Notes under the pieces: model-generated | The model's input: only the letters and a program-made list of their open reading frames with translations | What the model was told of the DNA's origin: nothing | Database searches by the model: none | Shown here: in pieces, positions 1 to 6,175 of the stretch | Numbering within the stretch: position 1 is the first letter of the stretch | Layout: the number at the start of each line of letters is the position of its first letter | Source of the DNA: Bacillota bacterium | GTDB lineage: Bacteria; Bacillota; Clostridia; Christensenellales; CAG-138 | NCBI GenBank assembly: GCA_023453725.1 | Contig: JAEXTB010000076.1 | Location: 1-8,755, forward strand | DNA: 8,755 nt | Direction of reading: 5' to 3' | Program-made: the position numbers and the translations under genes

Positions 1-666
1 GTGATAACCAACTTCAAGATCCCCGGTGGTAAGCCCGTTTATAACTTCGTCCGCAAACAAATCAACGTCTACGCCAAACGTATGCATGCCCACGCCGCCA
101 AGGTCGGTATTGACCGCGGGAGGAACCACTTCAACTACGGCAATGCCGGTATGTTCAAGCTGCTTTCTGAGACTGAACGTAAAGGAATGCACGCCCGCTT
201 TTGTTGCGCCGTACACCGGCACCCAGATCGGGGGCATGAAGGCGAGTTCCGAGGAGACGTTGATAATGGCGGGGGTGTGCTGCTTCATGAAATGTGCCGT
301 AAACAGCCGGGCAAAGTGGATAGGTGCTTCCAGATTGATGGCAAGCTCCTGCTTGATATCCGACCAAGTGACATCGGGGCTGTCTAAATCCATCCGTCGC
401 TGGATACCGGCGTTGTTGATGAGCACATTGGTTTCCGGGAACTCGGAAATAACTCGTTCATACAACGCGGCACGCTGTGCTTCGTCCGCTACGTCGCACT
501 GGATGGTAAGAAGCCCTTTTATCGCTTCGGCGGCAGTTATGAGCTTGTCCTCCCTCCGGCCGCAGATGATGACGCGGTTTCCAAGCGCGAGCAGCCGCTT
601 TGCCAAAGCAAGACCTATCCCGTTGGACCCACCGGTAATGAGTATGGTATTTCCATGCATCTGCAT
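1..666 (-). CDS. DltE-like short-chain dehydrogenase/reductase, partial (C-terminus beyond window)
   Basis: This is an NAD(P)-dependent oxidoreductase of the classical SDR family, expected to act in the cytoplasm on an alcohol/ketone substrate that cannot be read from the sequence. Reading from 666 down to 1 gives 222 residues with no stop, so the C-terminus lies off the left edge. Visible signatures are the Rossmann cofactor loop TGGSNGIG (11-18), NNAG (84-87), the catalytic Asn (N111), Ser (S139) and the YxxxK pair (Y152, K156). The stretch from the start through ITGG, ICGR, CDVAD and NNAGIQ closely resembles DltE of Bacillus, as I remember it. No other dlt gene is visible, so a role in teichoic acid D-alanylation is not supported. 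The start at 666 is preceded by AGGAAG with an 8-base gap; a second ATG at 660 is possible. Family assignment is firm; substrate is unknown. Confidence 0.9.
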   Translation of the reverse strand, partial: MQMHGNTILITGGSNGIGLALAKRLLALGNRVIICGRREDKLITAAEAIKGLLTIQCDVADEAQRAALYERVISEFPETNVLINNAGIQRRMDLDSPDVTWSDIKQELAINLEAPIHFARLFTAHFMKQHTPAIINVSSELAFMPPIWVPVYGATKAGVHSFTFSLRKQLEHTGIAVVEVVPPAVNTDLGGVGMHTFGVDVDLFADEVINGLTTGDLEVGYH

Positions 667-689
667 AAGCTACACTTCCTTTCTGCACC

Positions 690-695
690 ATTATA
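690..695 (-). promoter_or_regulatory. -10 element upstream of the SDR gene
   Basis: On the minus strand this reads TATAAT, a perfect sigma-A -10 hexamer, 24 bases before the SDR start codon at 666. The region where the -35 should sit (about 712-718) reads TATGAA or similar, a poor match. The promoter is therefore only partly supported. Confidence 0.35.
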
Positions 696-793
696 GTGCG
701 GCGTGAATGTGTTTCATAGCCAGAAATGTATTCAGGGAAGCGGCTCTATGGTCATACTGGAAATTTTGGCAGGCTTCGTGATAAAGTGGTTGT

Positions 794-823
794 AGTAAAC
801 GTCACCAAATAGCGTGGCGTACT
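794..823. repeat. Imperfect inverted repeat in the leader of the SPL-family gene
   Basis: ACGTCAC (799-805) faces GTGGCGT (814-820) across 8 bases, with one non-Watson-Crick pair. Outer arms AGTA (794-797) and TACT (820-823) extend the symmetry if two A residues bulge out. It lies 23-52 bases before the start codon at 846, so it could be an operator or an RNA hairpin. No regulator in the window obviously matches it. Confidence 0.25.
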
Positions 824-845
824 ATTGTCCTGAAAGGAGCGCCGT

Positions 846-1730
846 ATGGAGACTGTACCCGCTAAAACCATTGTGACAAAAACAAAGAGCCCGGATGAAT
901 GGTTTGGCGTTGACTACAATATGAACATCTATCGGGGTTGCCCGCATGGCTGCATTTATTGCGACAGCAGAAGCGTTTGTTACCAGAACCCCGATTTTGG
1001 TACGGTAAAAGTAAAAGAAAACGCCATCGAAATTATACGGGATGATTTAAGAAGAAAGACGAAGCGGGGAGTGGTTGCGACCGGCGCCATGAGCGACCCA
1101 TATAATCCATTTGAGCAAAAGCTATGCCTGACCCGTAATGCCCTCGAGATTCTCGATTTCTATCAATTCGGCGTTGCGATCGATACGAAGAGTACACTCG
1201 TAACACGCGATTTTGATGTGCTGCAGAAGATCAAAGCGCATTCTCCGGTTCTTGTTAAGATGACAGTCACGACAGCTGATCCTGATTTATGCAGCAAAGT
1301 TGAGCCGCATGTATCCGGCCCACAGGAACGGTTTGCGGCGATCAAGACGGTTTCGGACGCCGGAATATTCTGCGGCGTGCTCATGATGCCGATTTTACCT
1401 TTCATTAATGATACAGAAGATAACATCCGTGCCATTACTGAACAAGCAAAAGAAGCCGGAGCCAGGTTTGTGTATCCGGCTATGGGCATGACGCTGCGGG
1501 AAGGAAACCGGGAATACTATTATGAAAAACTCGATGAACTGTTCCCGAATATGAAACAGAAGTATATGGAGGCATATGGTGATAGGTATGGATGCACAAG
1601 CCATAATGCAAAAAGGCTTTGGGCTGTCTTTGCGGCACAATGCGAACGCCTCGGCCTTCTTTATGAGATGAAGCGCATCATTGCGGCGTATAAAGGCAGC
1701 TACAACCAACAACAACTGAGCTTGTTTTGA
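846..1730 (+). CDS. SPL-family radical SAM protein with a possible beta-clamp-binding tail
   Basis: This 294-residue protein belongs to the radical SAM enzymes related to spore photoproduct lyase (COG1533-type). They bind a [4Fe-4S] cluster and cleave S-adenosylmethionine to make a radical. The cluster motif is C32-x3-C36-x2-C39 within YRGCPHGCIYCDSR. Other family signatures are GAMSDPYNPFE (about 80-90), the TKS stretch near 115 and GVLMMPILPFINDT (about 178-191). The length suits a complete protein. AAAGGAG sits 6 bases before the ATG. The protein ends in QQQLSLF, which matches the QL(S/D)LF consensus that tethers DNA repair and replication proteins to the beta sliding clamp, so a DNA-related role is plausible. 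True SplB also repairs spore DNA, but nothing here proves photoproduct lyase activity and the reaction remains unknown. The gene is divergent from the SDR gene and convergent with the next gene. Confidence 0.9.
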   Translation: METVPAKTIVTKTKSPDEWFGVDYNMNIYRGCPHGCIYCDSRSVCYQNPDFGTVKVKENAIEIIRDDLRRKTKRGVVATGAMSDPYNPFEQKLCLTRNALEILDFYQFGVAIDTKSTLVTRDFDVLQKIKAHSPVLVKMTVTTADPDLCSKVEPHVSGPQERFAAIKTVSDAGIFCGVLMMPILPFINDTEDNIRAITEQAKEAGARFVYPAMGMTLREGNREYYYEKLDELFPNMKQKYMEAYGDRYGCTSHNAKRLWAVFAAQCERLGLLYEMKRIIAAYKGSYNQQQLSLF

Positions 1731-1744
1731 TCATGACCAGCTTA

Positions 1745-1775
1745 AAAAAGCCCGGGCGTAACGCCCGGGCTTTTT
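1745..1775. terminator. Bidirectional intrinsic terminator
   Basis: A perfect nine-pair GC stem, GCCCGGGCG (1750-1758) with CGCCCGGGC (1762-1770), closes a three-base loop. It is flanked by AAAAA (1745-1749) and TTTTT (1771-1775). The A/T flanks give a U-tract in either direction, which fits its place between the convergent genes ending at 1730 and 1793. Confidence 0.93.
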
Positions 1776-1792
1776 GCCGCTAGTAGGGAAGG

Positions 1793-2887
1793 TTACAGCG
1801 TTGGGGACAGGAGTTCCTTTACCCGGCTTTCGTGCTCGAAGAGCGCGCAGCCGCCCGTATGTTCTCCGCCGACGAGGCTTGCATCCTGCAGCCGCTGGAA
1901 AAACGGAGAATTGAGCGCTTCCAATAGCGTACACTCCTTCAGGCTGCGGTCGGAATACGGGGAAAAGGGGCAGGGTTCCGCTGCGCCATAGGGATTGACG
2001 TGGAAAAAGCCACGCCCTGCCGCAAGGCAGCCGCCCAAGAACTTCTCATCCCCAGGGAAGGAAAGGAAAAAAAGTGAACCATACTGCAGACGCAGCGCTT
2101 CAATCCGCTGTTCCAGAAAGGCGACTTCTTCGCCGCCGAGCGTTAGAGCGCGCGTGCTTTCGTCCACCGGAACATATTCCACATAGAAAATGAGCCTGCA
2201 GCCCTGCTGTGCAAGGGCGGAAAGAAAGGCGTCGGAGGTCAGCTCGTCAAGGTTTTCCCGCGTAACCGTGAGAGATACGCCAAAGAGTATGCCTCGCCGC
2301 CGCAGATCCTGCATGACCTGCGTCAGTTTTTGATACATGCCCGTCCCCCGACGTTCATCCGTGCGGGCGCTCCCGCCCTCCATGCTCAGTATGGGGACCA
2401 GGTTTCGGTGTGTGTGAAACAGCGAAATGTAGTCCTCATGGAGCATGGTGCCGTTTGTGAACACGGGAAAGAGGATACTTTCCACCTTGGCGGCTTCCTC
2501 CAGCACATCGCGCCGCAATAGAGGCTCCCCGCCTGCGAGAAGGTTGAAGGAGACGCCAAGCTCGGCTGCCTGCCTGAAAATGCCGCCCCATTCTTCTGCG
2601 GTCAAAAGGGGCTGGCGCGGGGTATCCCCGCAAGTTCCATTCGCCCGCGCATAGCAGCCCTTGCAGGTCAGGTTGCAGTTGTGCGTGATGCTCGAGATCA
2701 TAAACGCGGGAACATGCTGCCCGGCGTTTTCGTGTTCCAGGCGCTTGCGGGCGTTTTTTTTGCTGTAATCGCCAAGCTTTAACAAATACGCGGTTTCCCG
2801 CGGGTTTTGAAGTGTTTCGCGCAGCACGTCCTTGACCATGGAGGCGATGCTGCCGTTCATGTATTGTGTAAGCTCATTGCCTGTCAT
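1793..2887 (-). CDS. Radical SAM protein with a cysteine-poor, SPASM-like C-terminal region
   Basis: The 364-residue product carries the radical SAM cluster motif C71-x3-C75-x2-C78 (NCNLTCKGCYAR), the GGEP motif at 119-122 that contacts SAM, and FTNGT further on. An N-terminal stretch of about 60 residues precedes the barrel. The C-terminal region has a GxxxxC element (G301-C306, in NPYGAAEPCPFSPY) plus C287, C319 and C347. This resembles part of a SPASM/twitch auxiliary cluster domain but has too few cysteines for two clusters. Such enzymes often modify peptides or proteins or act in cofactor synthesis; no precursor peptide is visible nearby, so the substrate is unknown. The ATG at 2887 is chosen because GAGGAG lies 7 bases upstream; an ATG at 2914 lacks such a site. 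The gene follows the HAAS gene by 69 bases with no terminator between, so co-transcription from the PadR promoter is likely. Confidence 0.88.
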   Translation of the reverse strand: MTGNELTQYMNGSIASMVKDVLRETLQNPRETAYLLKLGDYSKKNARKRLEHENAGQHVPAFMISSITHNCNLTCKGCYARANGTCGDTPRQPLLTAEEWGGIFRQAAELGVSFNLLAGGEPLLRRDVLEEAAKVESILFPVFTNGTMLHEDYISLFHTHRNLVPILSMEGGSARTDERRGTGMYQKLTQVMQDLRRRGILFGVSLTVTRENLDELTSDAFLSALAQQGCRLIFYVEYVPVDESTRALTLGGEEVAFLEQRIEALRLQYGSLFFLSFPGDEKFLGGCLAAGRGFFHVNPYGAAEPCPFSPYSDRSLKECTLLEALNSPFFQRLQDASLVGGEHTGGCALFEHESRVKELLSPTL

Positions 2888-2956
2888 GTGCAGTCTCCTC
2901 AAAATTGGTTCCATAAAGGGTATTCGTTTGGGCGCGAGGTTGTTCCGGGAATAAAC

Positions 2957-3916
2957 TCAGGCGGCATCCTTGCCGTGCAGCGTTGTATATACGCTGCTGA
3001 ATATGCCGAACAACAGGCCTACGATGGGGAATATAATCCATGCGATCCCCCACAGGTTGTATACGAACCCGAGGAACAGGAAGACTGCGACCGTAAGCGG
3101 CCAAACCACGGAAGCTACCGCGCTGACTACCTTGCTTTCCTTGGCTTTTACAGGCGTGTATTCTTCAATCTTGAGCAGCTTCTGGTAAGAAGAACGGTGC
3201 ATGCTGCCGCGGATCAGGATATATACGCCGCAAGCGACGATCAGCAATAACAAAGGTACCCCATATGTACTTTTATCAGGCCCGAGTGCCGAAAACACAA
3301 ACAACGGTACGGGGCTGATGACGCACAGGCATACGCCGAAAATGACGCTTTTCACATATGGATCACGAAGCGCCTCATATTCTGCCTGCAGCCTTTTGCG
3401 GGAGGCGGGGGCGATGAGCGTAGCTGTTTCCAACGTCTTGTACGGTTCCAGCCGCATGCCCCCGTAGATCAACGTGCCAACGCCGAATACGATGGAAACG
3501 AACATGGGAATCAGCGCAAGTGTATTTGCGCCAGGGCCTATGTTCCATGTGCCGCTTTCCAGCAGCTCATTGAAGAATATAAGCAGAGCGGGCCCCAATA
3601 TACAGAAGAATACGCCCAGGGACACGTTGCGCGTCGCTTTTTTTGAGGCTTCCAGATAAGCGTCGATTTCACTGTCCTCCGCCTCCGGCAGGCGGTTGTC
3701 TTCCCGTTGAATGTTCAGTTCCGTCAAAAGCTCGTCGATGTTGCCGAATTGAGAAATGACAATGCCTACCGCCTCATTCTCGGTCTTTCCCTGTGCTTTC
3801 AGCTCGCGGTAGTGCTCCTCCATGTTGGAAAGCAGCTCGGCTCTTAGCTGCATCACACGCTCCGTGCGTGGCAGGCCGGCGAACAAATTGTCCAGATAAC
3901 TCCGTATGGTATCCAT
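2957..3916 (-). CDS. HAAS-domain (permease prefix domain 1) integral membrane protein
   Basis: The protein has 319 residues. Residues 1-70 form a helical HAAS/DUF1700-type domain, with the pattern YLDNLFAGLP, RAELLSNMEEHYRELKAQGKTENEAVGIVISQFG. This domain is typical of membrane proteins encoded beside PadR regulators. A polar linker (about 71-97) leads into six predicted membrane segments near 98-119, 133-154, 190-211, 219-237, 263-285 and 289-310. Segments 1-2 and 3-4 resemble each other (see findings). The ATG at 3916 has GGGGGAG 7 bases upstream. It begins 13 bases after the padR stop, so the two genes are almost certainly one operon. An ATG at 3937 would overlap padR and include the ribosome site, and is rejected. 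The role is not known; known PadR/HAAS pairs suggest envelope sensing or signalling, which is inference. Confidence 0.85.
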   Translation of the reverse strand: MDTIRSYLDNLFAGLPRTERVMQLRAELLSNMEEHYRELKAQGKTENEAVGIVISQFGNIDELLTELNIQREDNRLPEAEDSEIDAYLEASKKATRNVSLGVFFCILGPALLIFFNELLESGTWNIGPGANTLALIPMFVSIVFGVGTLIYGGMRLEPYKTLETATLIAPASRKRLQAEYEALRDPYVKSVIFGVCLCVISPVPLFVFSALGPDKSTYGVPLLLLIVACGVYILIRGSMHRSSYQKLLKIEEYTPVKAKESKVVSAVASVVWPLTVAVFLFLGFVYNLWGIAWIIFPIVGLLFGIFSSVYTTLHGKDAA

Positions 3917-3929
3917 GGTAAATCTCCCC

Positions 3930-4253
3930 CTAACCATTTACAAATTTATTGATGACATCTTTGGTGGTTTCCCACTCTTTGCATTTTTCTAGGTAATATG
4001 CGCGCCCCTCGGGCGTAATGCGGTAGTACGTGCGGCGCTTTCCAAATGTTTCTTCCCCGAAGAAGGACACGATATATCCGTTGCGCTCCAACCGCTCAAA
4101 TGCGGAATAGAGCGTCGTTTCTTTTATAATGTACGCATCCTGCGTACGTTCTCGAATTTTACGGGATATTTCGTATCCGTACGATGGCTCATCCAACAGC
4201 ATGCACAACAATATGGTGTCATTGTAGCCTCGGATGACATCGCTGCTGATCAT
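3930..4253 (-). CDS. PadR-family transcriptional repressor
   Basis: A 107-residue winged helix-turn-helix protein of the short PadR class (about 105-110 residues is usual). Visible motifs are LLDEPSYGYEIS (19-30), the recognition-helix stretch TTLYSAFERLERNGYI (46-61) and the wing with GKRRTYYRITPEGRAY (71-86). It probably acts as a cytoplasmic dimer. The ATG at 4253 is preceded by AGAGGTGA 4 bases upstream. A longer reading from 4319 would run through the operator and promoter and is rejected. It is the first gene of a minus-strand unit with the HAAS protein and the second radical SAM protein. Two related symmetric elements overlap its promoter, which points to autorepression. The inducing ligand is unknown. 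Confidence 0.93.
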   Translation of the reverse strand: MISSDVIRGYNDTILLCMLLDEPSYGYEISRKIRERTQDAYIIKETTLYSAFERLERNGYIVSFFGEETFGKRRTYYRITPEGRAYYLEKCKEWETTKDVINKFVNG

Positions 4254-4284
4254 GCAATCACCTCTGTTTCCGACCCTGGACAAA

Positions 4285-4305
4285 ATACTACGACTGTCGT
4301 AGTAT
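4285..4305. promoter_or_regulatory. Perfect 21-bp palindrome, probable PadR operator
   Basis: The left arm ATACTACGAC (4285-4294) is an exact inverted copy of the right arm GTCGTAGTAT (4296-4305) around a single central T. It lies just downstream of the padR -10 element and 31 bases before the padR ATG, where bound repressor would block transcription. TACTA/TAGTA-type symmetry is seen in operators of some PadR proteins. Confidence 0.75.
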
Positions 4306-4309
4306 GTAT

Positions 4310-4338
4310 ACGATACCATTACTACTACGACAGGTCAA
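4310..4338 (-). promoter_or_regulatory. Sigma-A-type promoter of the padR-HAAS-radical SAM unit, with a second operator half-site
   Basis: On the minus strand the -35 is TTGACC (4338-4333) and the -10 is TATCGT (4315-4310), with an ideal 17-base spacer. The spacer carries TACTACGACAG on the plus strand (4323-4333). This is an exact inverted copy of CTGTCGTAGTA (4294-4304) in the palindrome downstream, with 18 bases between. Repressor sites therefore lie both between -35 and -10 and just past -10. Confidence 0.7.
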
Positions 4339-4384
4339 GTAATATTTCTAAAAAATGCAAATATTTGTTTTTGATGCTTCTCGC

Positions 4385-4410
4385 ACGTGTGTCAAAACCC
4401 GCATAGTATA
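4385..4410 (+). promoter_or_regulatory. Possible mother-cell (sigma-K-like) promoter of the GerQ-like gene
   Basis: CATAGTATA (4402-4410) fits the Bacillus sigma-K -10 consensus CATAnnnTA exactly, and an AC pair at 4385-4386 lies 15 bases upstream, close to the expected -35 spacing. The match is short and could occur by chance. It is worth noting because the downstream product resembles a spore coat protein. Confidence 0.4.
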
Positions 4411-4431
4411 CAAAAGCAGCTGAACAATTGT

Positions 4432-4472
4432 GAGCCATGTGGGAAATAGGCCACGCTTTTTCCACATGGCTC
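4432..4472 (+). promoter_or_regulatory. Long hairpin in the leader of the GerQ-like gene
   Basis: GAGCCATGTGGGAAA (4432-4446) pairs with TTTTCCACATGGCTC (4458-4472): 15 pairs including one G-U, with an 11-base loop. It ends 8 bases before the ribosome binding site AGGGAGA (4479-4485). No T-run follows, so it is not a terminator. It may stabilise the mRNA or affect translation. Confidence 0.6.
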
Positions 4473-4492
4473 CGGGTAAGGGAGATTGTGCG

Positions 4493-5149
4493 ATGCAGAA
4501 TAATCAGAACCGTAATGGGTTCAGCGTACCCATACAGGGGTTTGTGCAGGACCCGCTTCCCAATCAGATCGCCGGGTTTCAGGGCGGGTACAGGCAGACC
4601 GTTAAAAGGCAGGAAAACTCTTTTCAGGCCTACCGGGAATATGGCGGGTATGCAATAGGAAGAGTAAGGCCCAGCTACCGCGTCGATGATGCGCCGGTGC
4701 GCGGGCGTATTCCTGCGCCAGCTCATATGCCTGAAGCGCCCCAGAGTGAGCCCATCCCGCAGCCGCCCCCGGAGACAGAACTTGTGGCAGCCTATACCGG
4801 GAATGTAGAGCAAACCGCACCAATTTCAATCGACCAAGCGGCGCCCAGCCTGCGCATGGCATCCAATCTGCGGCAGGGCGCGATGCCTTTGGGTTACAAT
4901 AATTATCAGGAACTGATCAGAACGCTTACCGGCCGGTATGTGATCGCGGATTTTCTGATTGGTTCAACAATCCAGCGGCGCTCAGGGATCATTAAGCATG
5001 TGGGTGCGGGGTATATTGTGCTGCACAACCCCTGTACACAGGCGGAAACTGGATGCGATCTCTTAGCGCTGCGATTTCTAACGGTATTGCCCGAAGGCAC
5101 AATGCCAAATGAGGCGGATTGCGCATTGCGTAAATTCGACCGGCTTTGA
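4493..5149 (+). CDS. GerQ-like spore coat protein (putative)
   Basis: The 218-residue product has two parts. Residues 1-130 are low in complexity, rich in Gln, Pro, Gly, Arg and Tyr, with a proline run at 91-93, and look disordered. Residues about 138-200 resemble the C-terminal domain of GerQ: YQELIRTLTGRYVIADF, then SGIIKHVGAGYIVLHNP and a hydrophobic LLALRFLTVL strand. Bacillus GerQ sits in the spore coat, is crosslinked by the transglutaminase Tgl and helps localise the cortex-lytic enzyme CwlJ. This protein has only three lysines (38, 168, 214) and lacks an N-terminal lysine cluster, but is rich in glutamine. The ATG at 4493 has AGGGAGA 7 bases upstream; an in-frame ATG at 4430 has no such site and would include the leader hairpin. 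A coat role is inference from a remote similarity. Confidence 0.6.
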   Translation: MQNNQNRNGFSVPIQGFVQDPLPNQIAGFQGGYRQTVKRQENSFQAYREYGGYAIGRVRPSYRVDDAPVRGRIPAPAHMPEAPQSEPIPQPPPETELVAAYTGNVEQTAPISIDQAAPSLRMASNLRQGAMPLGYNNYQELIRTLTGRYVIADFLIGSTIQRRSGIIKHVGAGYIVLHNPCTQAETGCDLLALRFLTVLPEGTMPNEADCALRKFDRL

Positions 5150-5306
5150 GGAACGCCACTTATATTCCAATCGCCGGGTTGCATGTAAACGCGCCTCGGC
5201 TTTAAAATCTAAAACGAGGGCAGAGGGCTCGCCCAGCTTATAGCGGTAGAGCCGTGCCATGTTTCACAACGGTATATCTGCGCGATAAATTTCATAGCCG
5301 AATGTA

Positions 5307-5335
5307 TTGACAATAGAGATCACCTCATATATTTT
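5307..5335 (+). promoter_or_regulatory. Promoter of the SCP2-like/aminotransferase unit
   Basis: A perfect -35 hexamer TTGACA (5307-5312) is followed by TATTTT at 5330-5335 (17-base spacer) or TATATT at 5328-5333 (15-base spacer). The operator palindrome begins 5 bases after, so a bound repressor would cover the transcription start. The rest of the gap from 5150 to 5306 shows no convincing gene or RNA. Confidence 0.75.
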
Positions 5336-5339
5336 TTAT

Positions 5340-5361
5340 ATAGAGCGAGCGCTCGTTCTAT
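5340..5361. promoter_or_regulatory. TetR-type operator palindrome
   Basis: A 22-base palindrome with 10 of 11 pairs matching. The left arm is ATAGAGCGAGC (5340-5350) and the right arm is GCTCGTTCTAT (5351-5361); the only mismatch is G5345 against T5356. GAnCGAGCGCTCG cores of this kind are typical TetR/AcrR operators. It lies directly after the -10 and 40 bases before the start at 5401. The TetR gene at 7598 is the obvious candidate to bind it. Confidence 0.8.
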
Positions 5362-5400
5362 TACATAACTCATCTAACAACTACATAAAGGAGGGCGAGT

Positions 5401-6159
5401 ATGAAAAGCCAACTGGCGAAAGCGTATATCAACCTGCATAGCATTGTACGCTGCCTGACGCAGCTATGCATCCTCGACAAAAAGGCAAGTGACCTGATCC
5501 GGGAACGAAACGTGGTTGTACAATTCGCTGTCAAAAATGGTCCAAGCGCCCGCCTGATCTTCCGAGACGGAGCATGTAGTTTTGAACAGGGAACGGGTGC
5601 GTGCGATATCAAGCTATATTTCTCGTCCGCCGAACACTTCAATCATATGATGGATGGAACAGCGAACCCCATTATACTAAAAGGATTTACGAAGCTTGGA
5701 TTTTTGAAGGATGACTTTGTAACCCTTCTGAAGCGCGTGGAATATTACCTGAAGCCCACGGAAGAACTGCTGCAGAGCAGCGATTATAAATTCATCAATA
5801 CCGTTCTGACATTCTATGTCGCTTTCCATTCCCTTGCAGCGGTCGGTATGCATGATCCGATTGGAAAAGAGGTTATGCAAAAAGCCAGAGCGGGTGTGTT
5901 CTTTGCTTCCATTGCCAATACGGATACCGCTACAAGGCTGCGGCTTTCAAAAGGCCGTATTGAGACGGTTTTAGAAACCGACAGTTTGCCGGAGTTTACA
6001 TTCCGCTTTGCAAGTGTGGAAAAGGCAAACGAACTGCTGAGCGGGAAAACGGATTTTTTGACTGCCATAGGCATGGGGGATGTACAGATGGAAGGGTTTA
6101 TCCCCATGATGCAGACGGTGGAGCATCTTTTGCCGCTGGCGTCCGGCTACTTATCGTAG
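5401..6159 (+). CDS. Protein with two SCP2-like (sterol carrier protein 2) domains
   Basis: A soluble 252-residue protein with no signal peptide or membrane helix. Two stretches share the SCP2-like pattern of a strand pair with a charged turn, a second strand pair, a helix, a G-x2-(D/N) segment, then a 'G-x-(L/V)' strand and a final helix. Copy 1 is about 38-117 (ARLIFRDGACSFEQG, FSSAEHFNHMMDGTANP, KLGFLKDD). Copy 2 is about 165-246 (TRLRLSKGRIETVLE, FASVEKANELLSGKTDF, GMGDVQMEG). The domain family binds lipids or other hydrophobic ligands in a tunnel. The protein could deliver or hold a hydrophobic substrate for the aminotransferase encoded 16 bases downstream, in what is clearly one operon. 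GGAGGG lies 6 bases before the ATG. The SCP2 assignment rests on pattern and the ligand is unknown. Confidence 0.7.
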   Translation: MKSQLAKAYINLHSIVRCLTQLCILDKKASDLIRERNVVVQFAVKNGPSARLIFRDGACSFEQGTGACDIKLYFSSAEHFNHMMDGTANPIILKGFTKLGFLKDDFVTLLKRVEYYLKPTEELLQSSDYKFINTVLTFYVAFHSLAAVGMHDPIGKEVMQKARAGVFFASIANTDTATRLRLSKGRIETVLETDSLPEFTFRFASVEKANELLSGKTDFLTAIGMGDVQMEGFIPMMQTVEHLLPLASGYLS

Positions 6160-6175
6160 AGAACAGGAGGACGGA

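Noticed and set aside
1..666. Naming the SDR gene dltE
   Set aside because: The similarity is good but no other dlt gene is in view, and SDR proteins are too numerous for a symbol on this basis.
26..706. Long plus-strand open frame of 226 codons opposite the SDR gene
   Set aside because: The minus strand encodes an SDR protein with all catalytic motifs over the same bases; the plus-strand product is low-complexity and matches nothing I know.
2888..2914. Upstream ATG extending the second radical SAM protein by nine residues
   Set aside because: It has no ribosome binding site, and the extension would contain the strong GAGGAG site that serves the ATG at 2887.
2807..3250. Plus-strand open frame of 147 codons across the radical SAM/HAAS junction
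   Set aside because: It is antisense to two clear genes, with composition typical of a shadow frame and no family motif.
4358..4367. CAAATATTTG palindrome
   Set aside because: Only 10 bases in an AT-rich promoter-proximal stretch; expected by chance.
4325..4813. Minus-strand open frame of 162 codons upstream of padR
   Set aside because: It runs antisense through the leader hairpin and the GerQ-like gene, and no protein family is recognisable.
5078..5260. Minus-strand open frame of 60 codons overlapping the 3' end of the GerQ-like gene
   Set aside because: It has no ribosome binding site, no recognisable domain, and overlaps a better-supported gene by about 70 bases.
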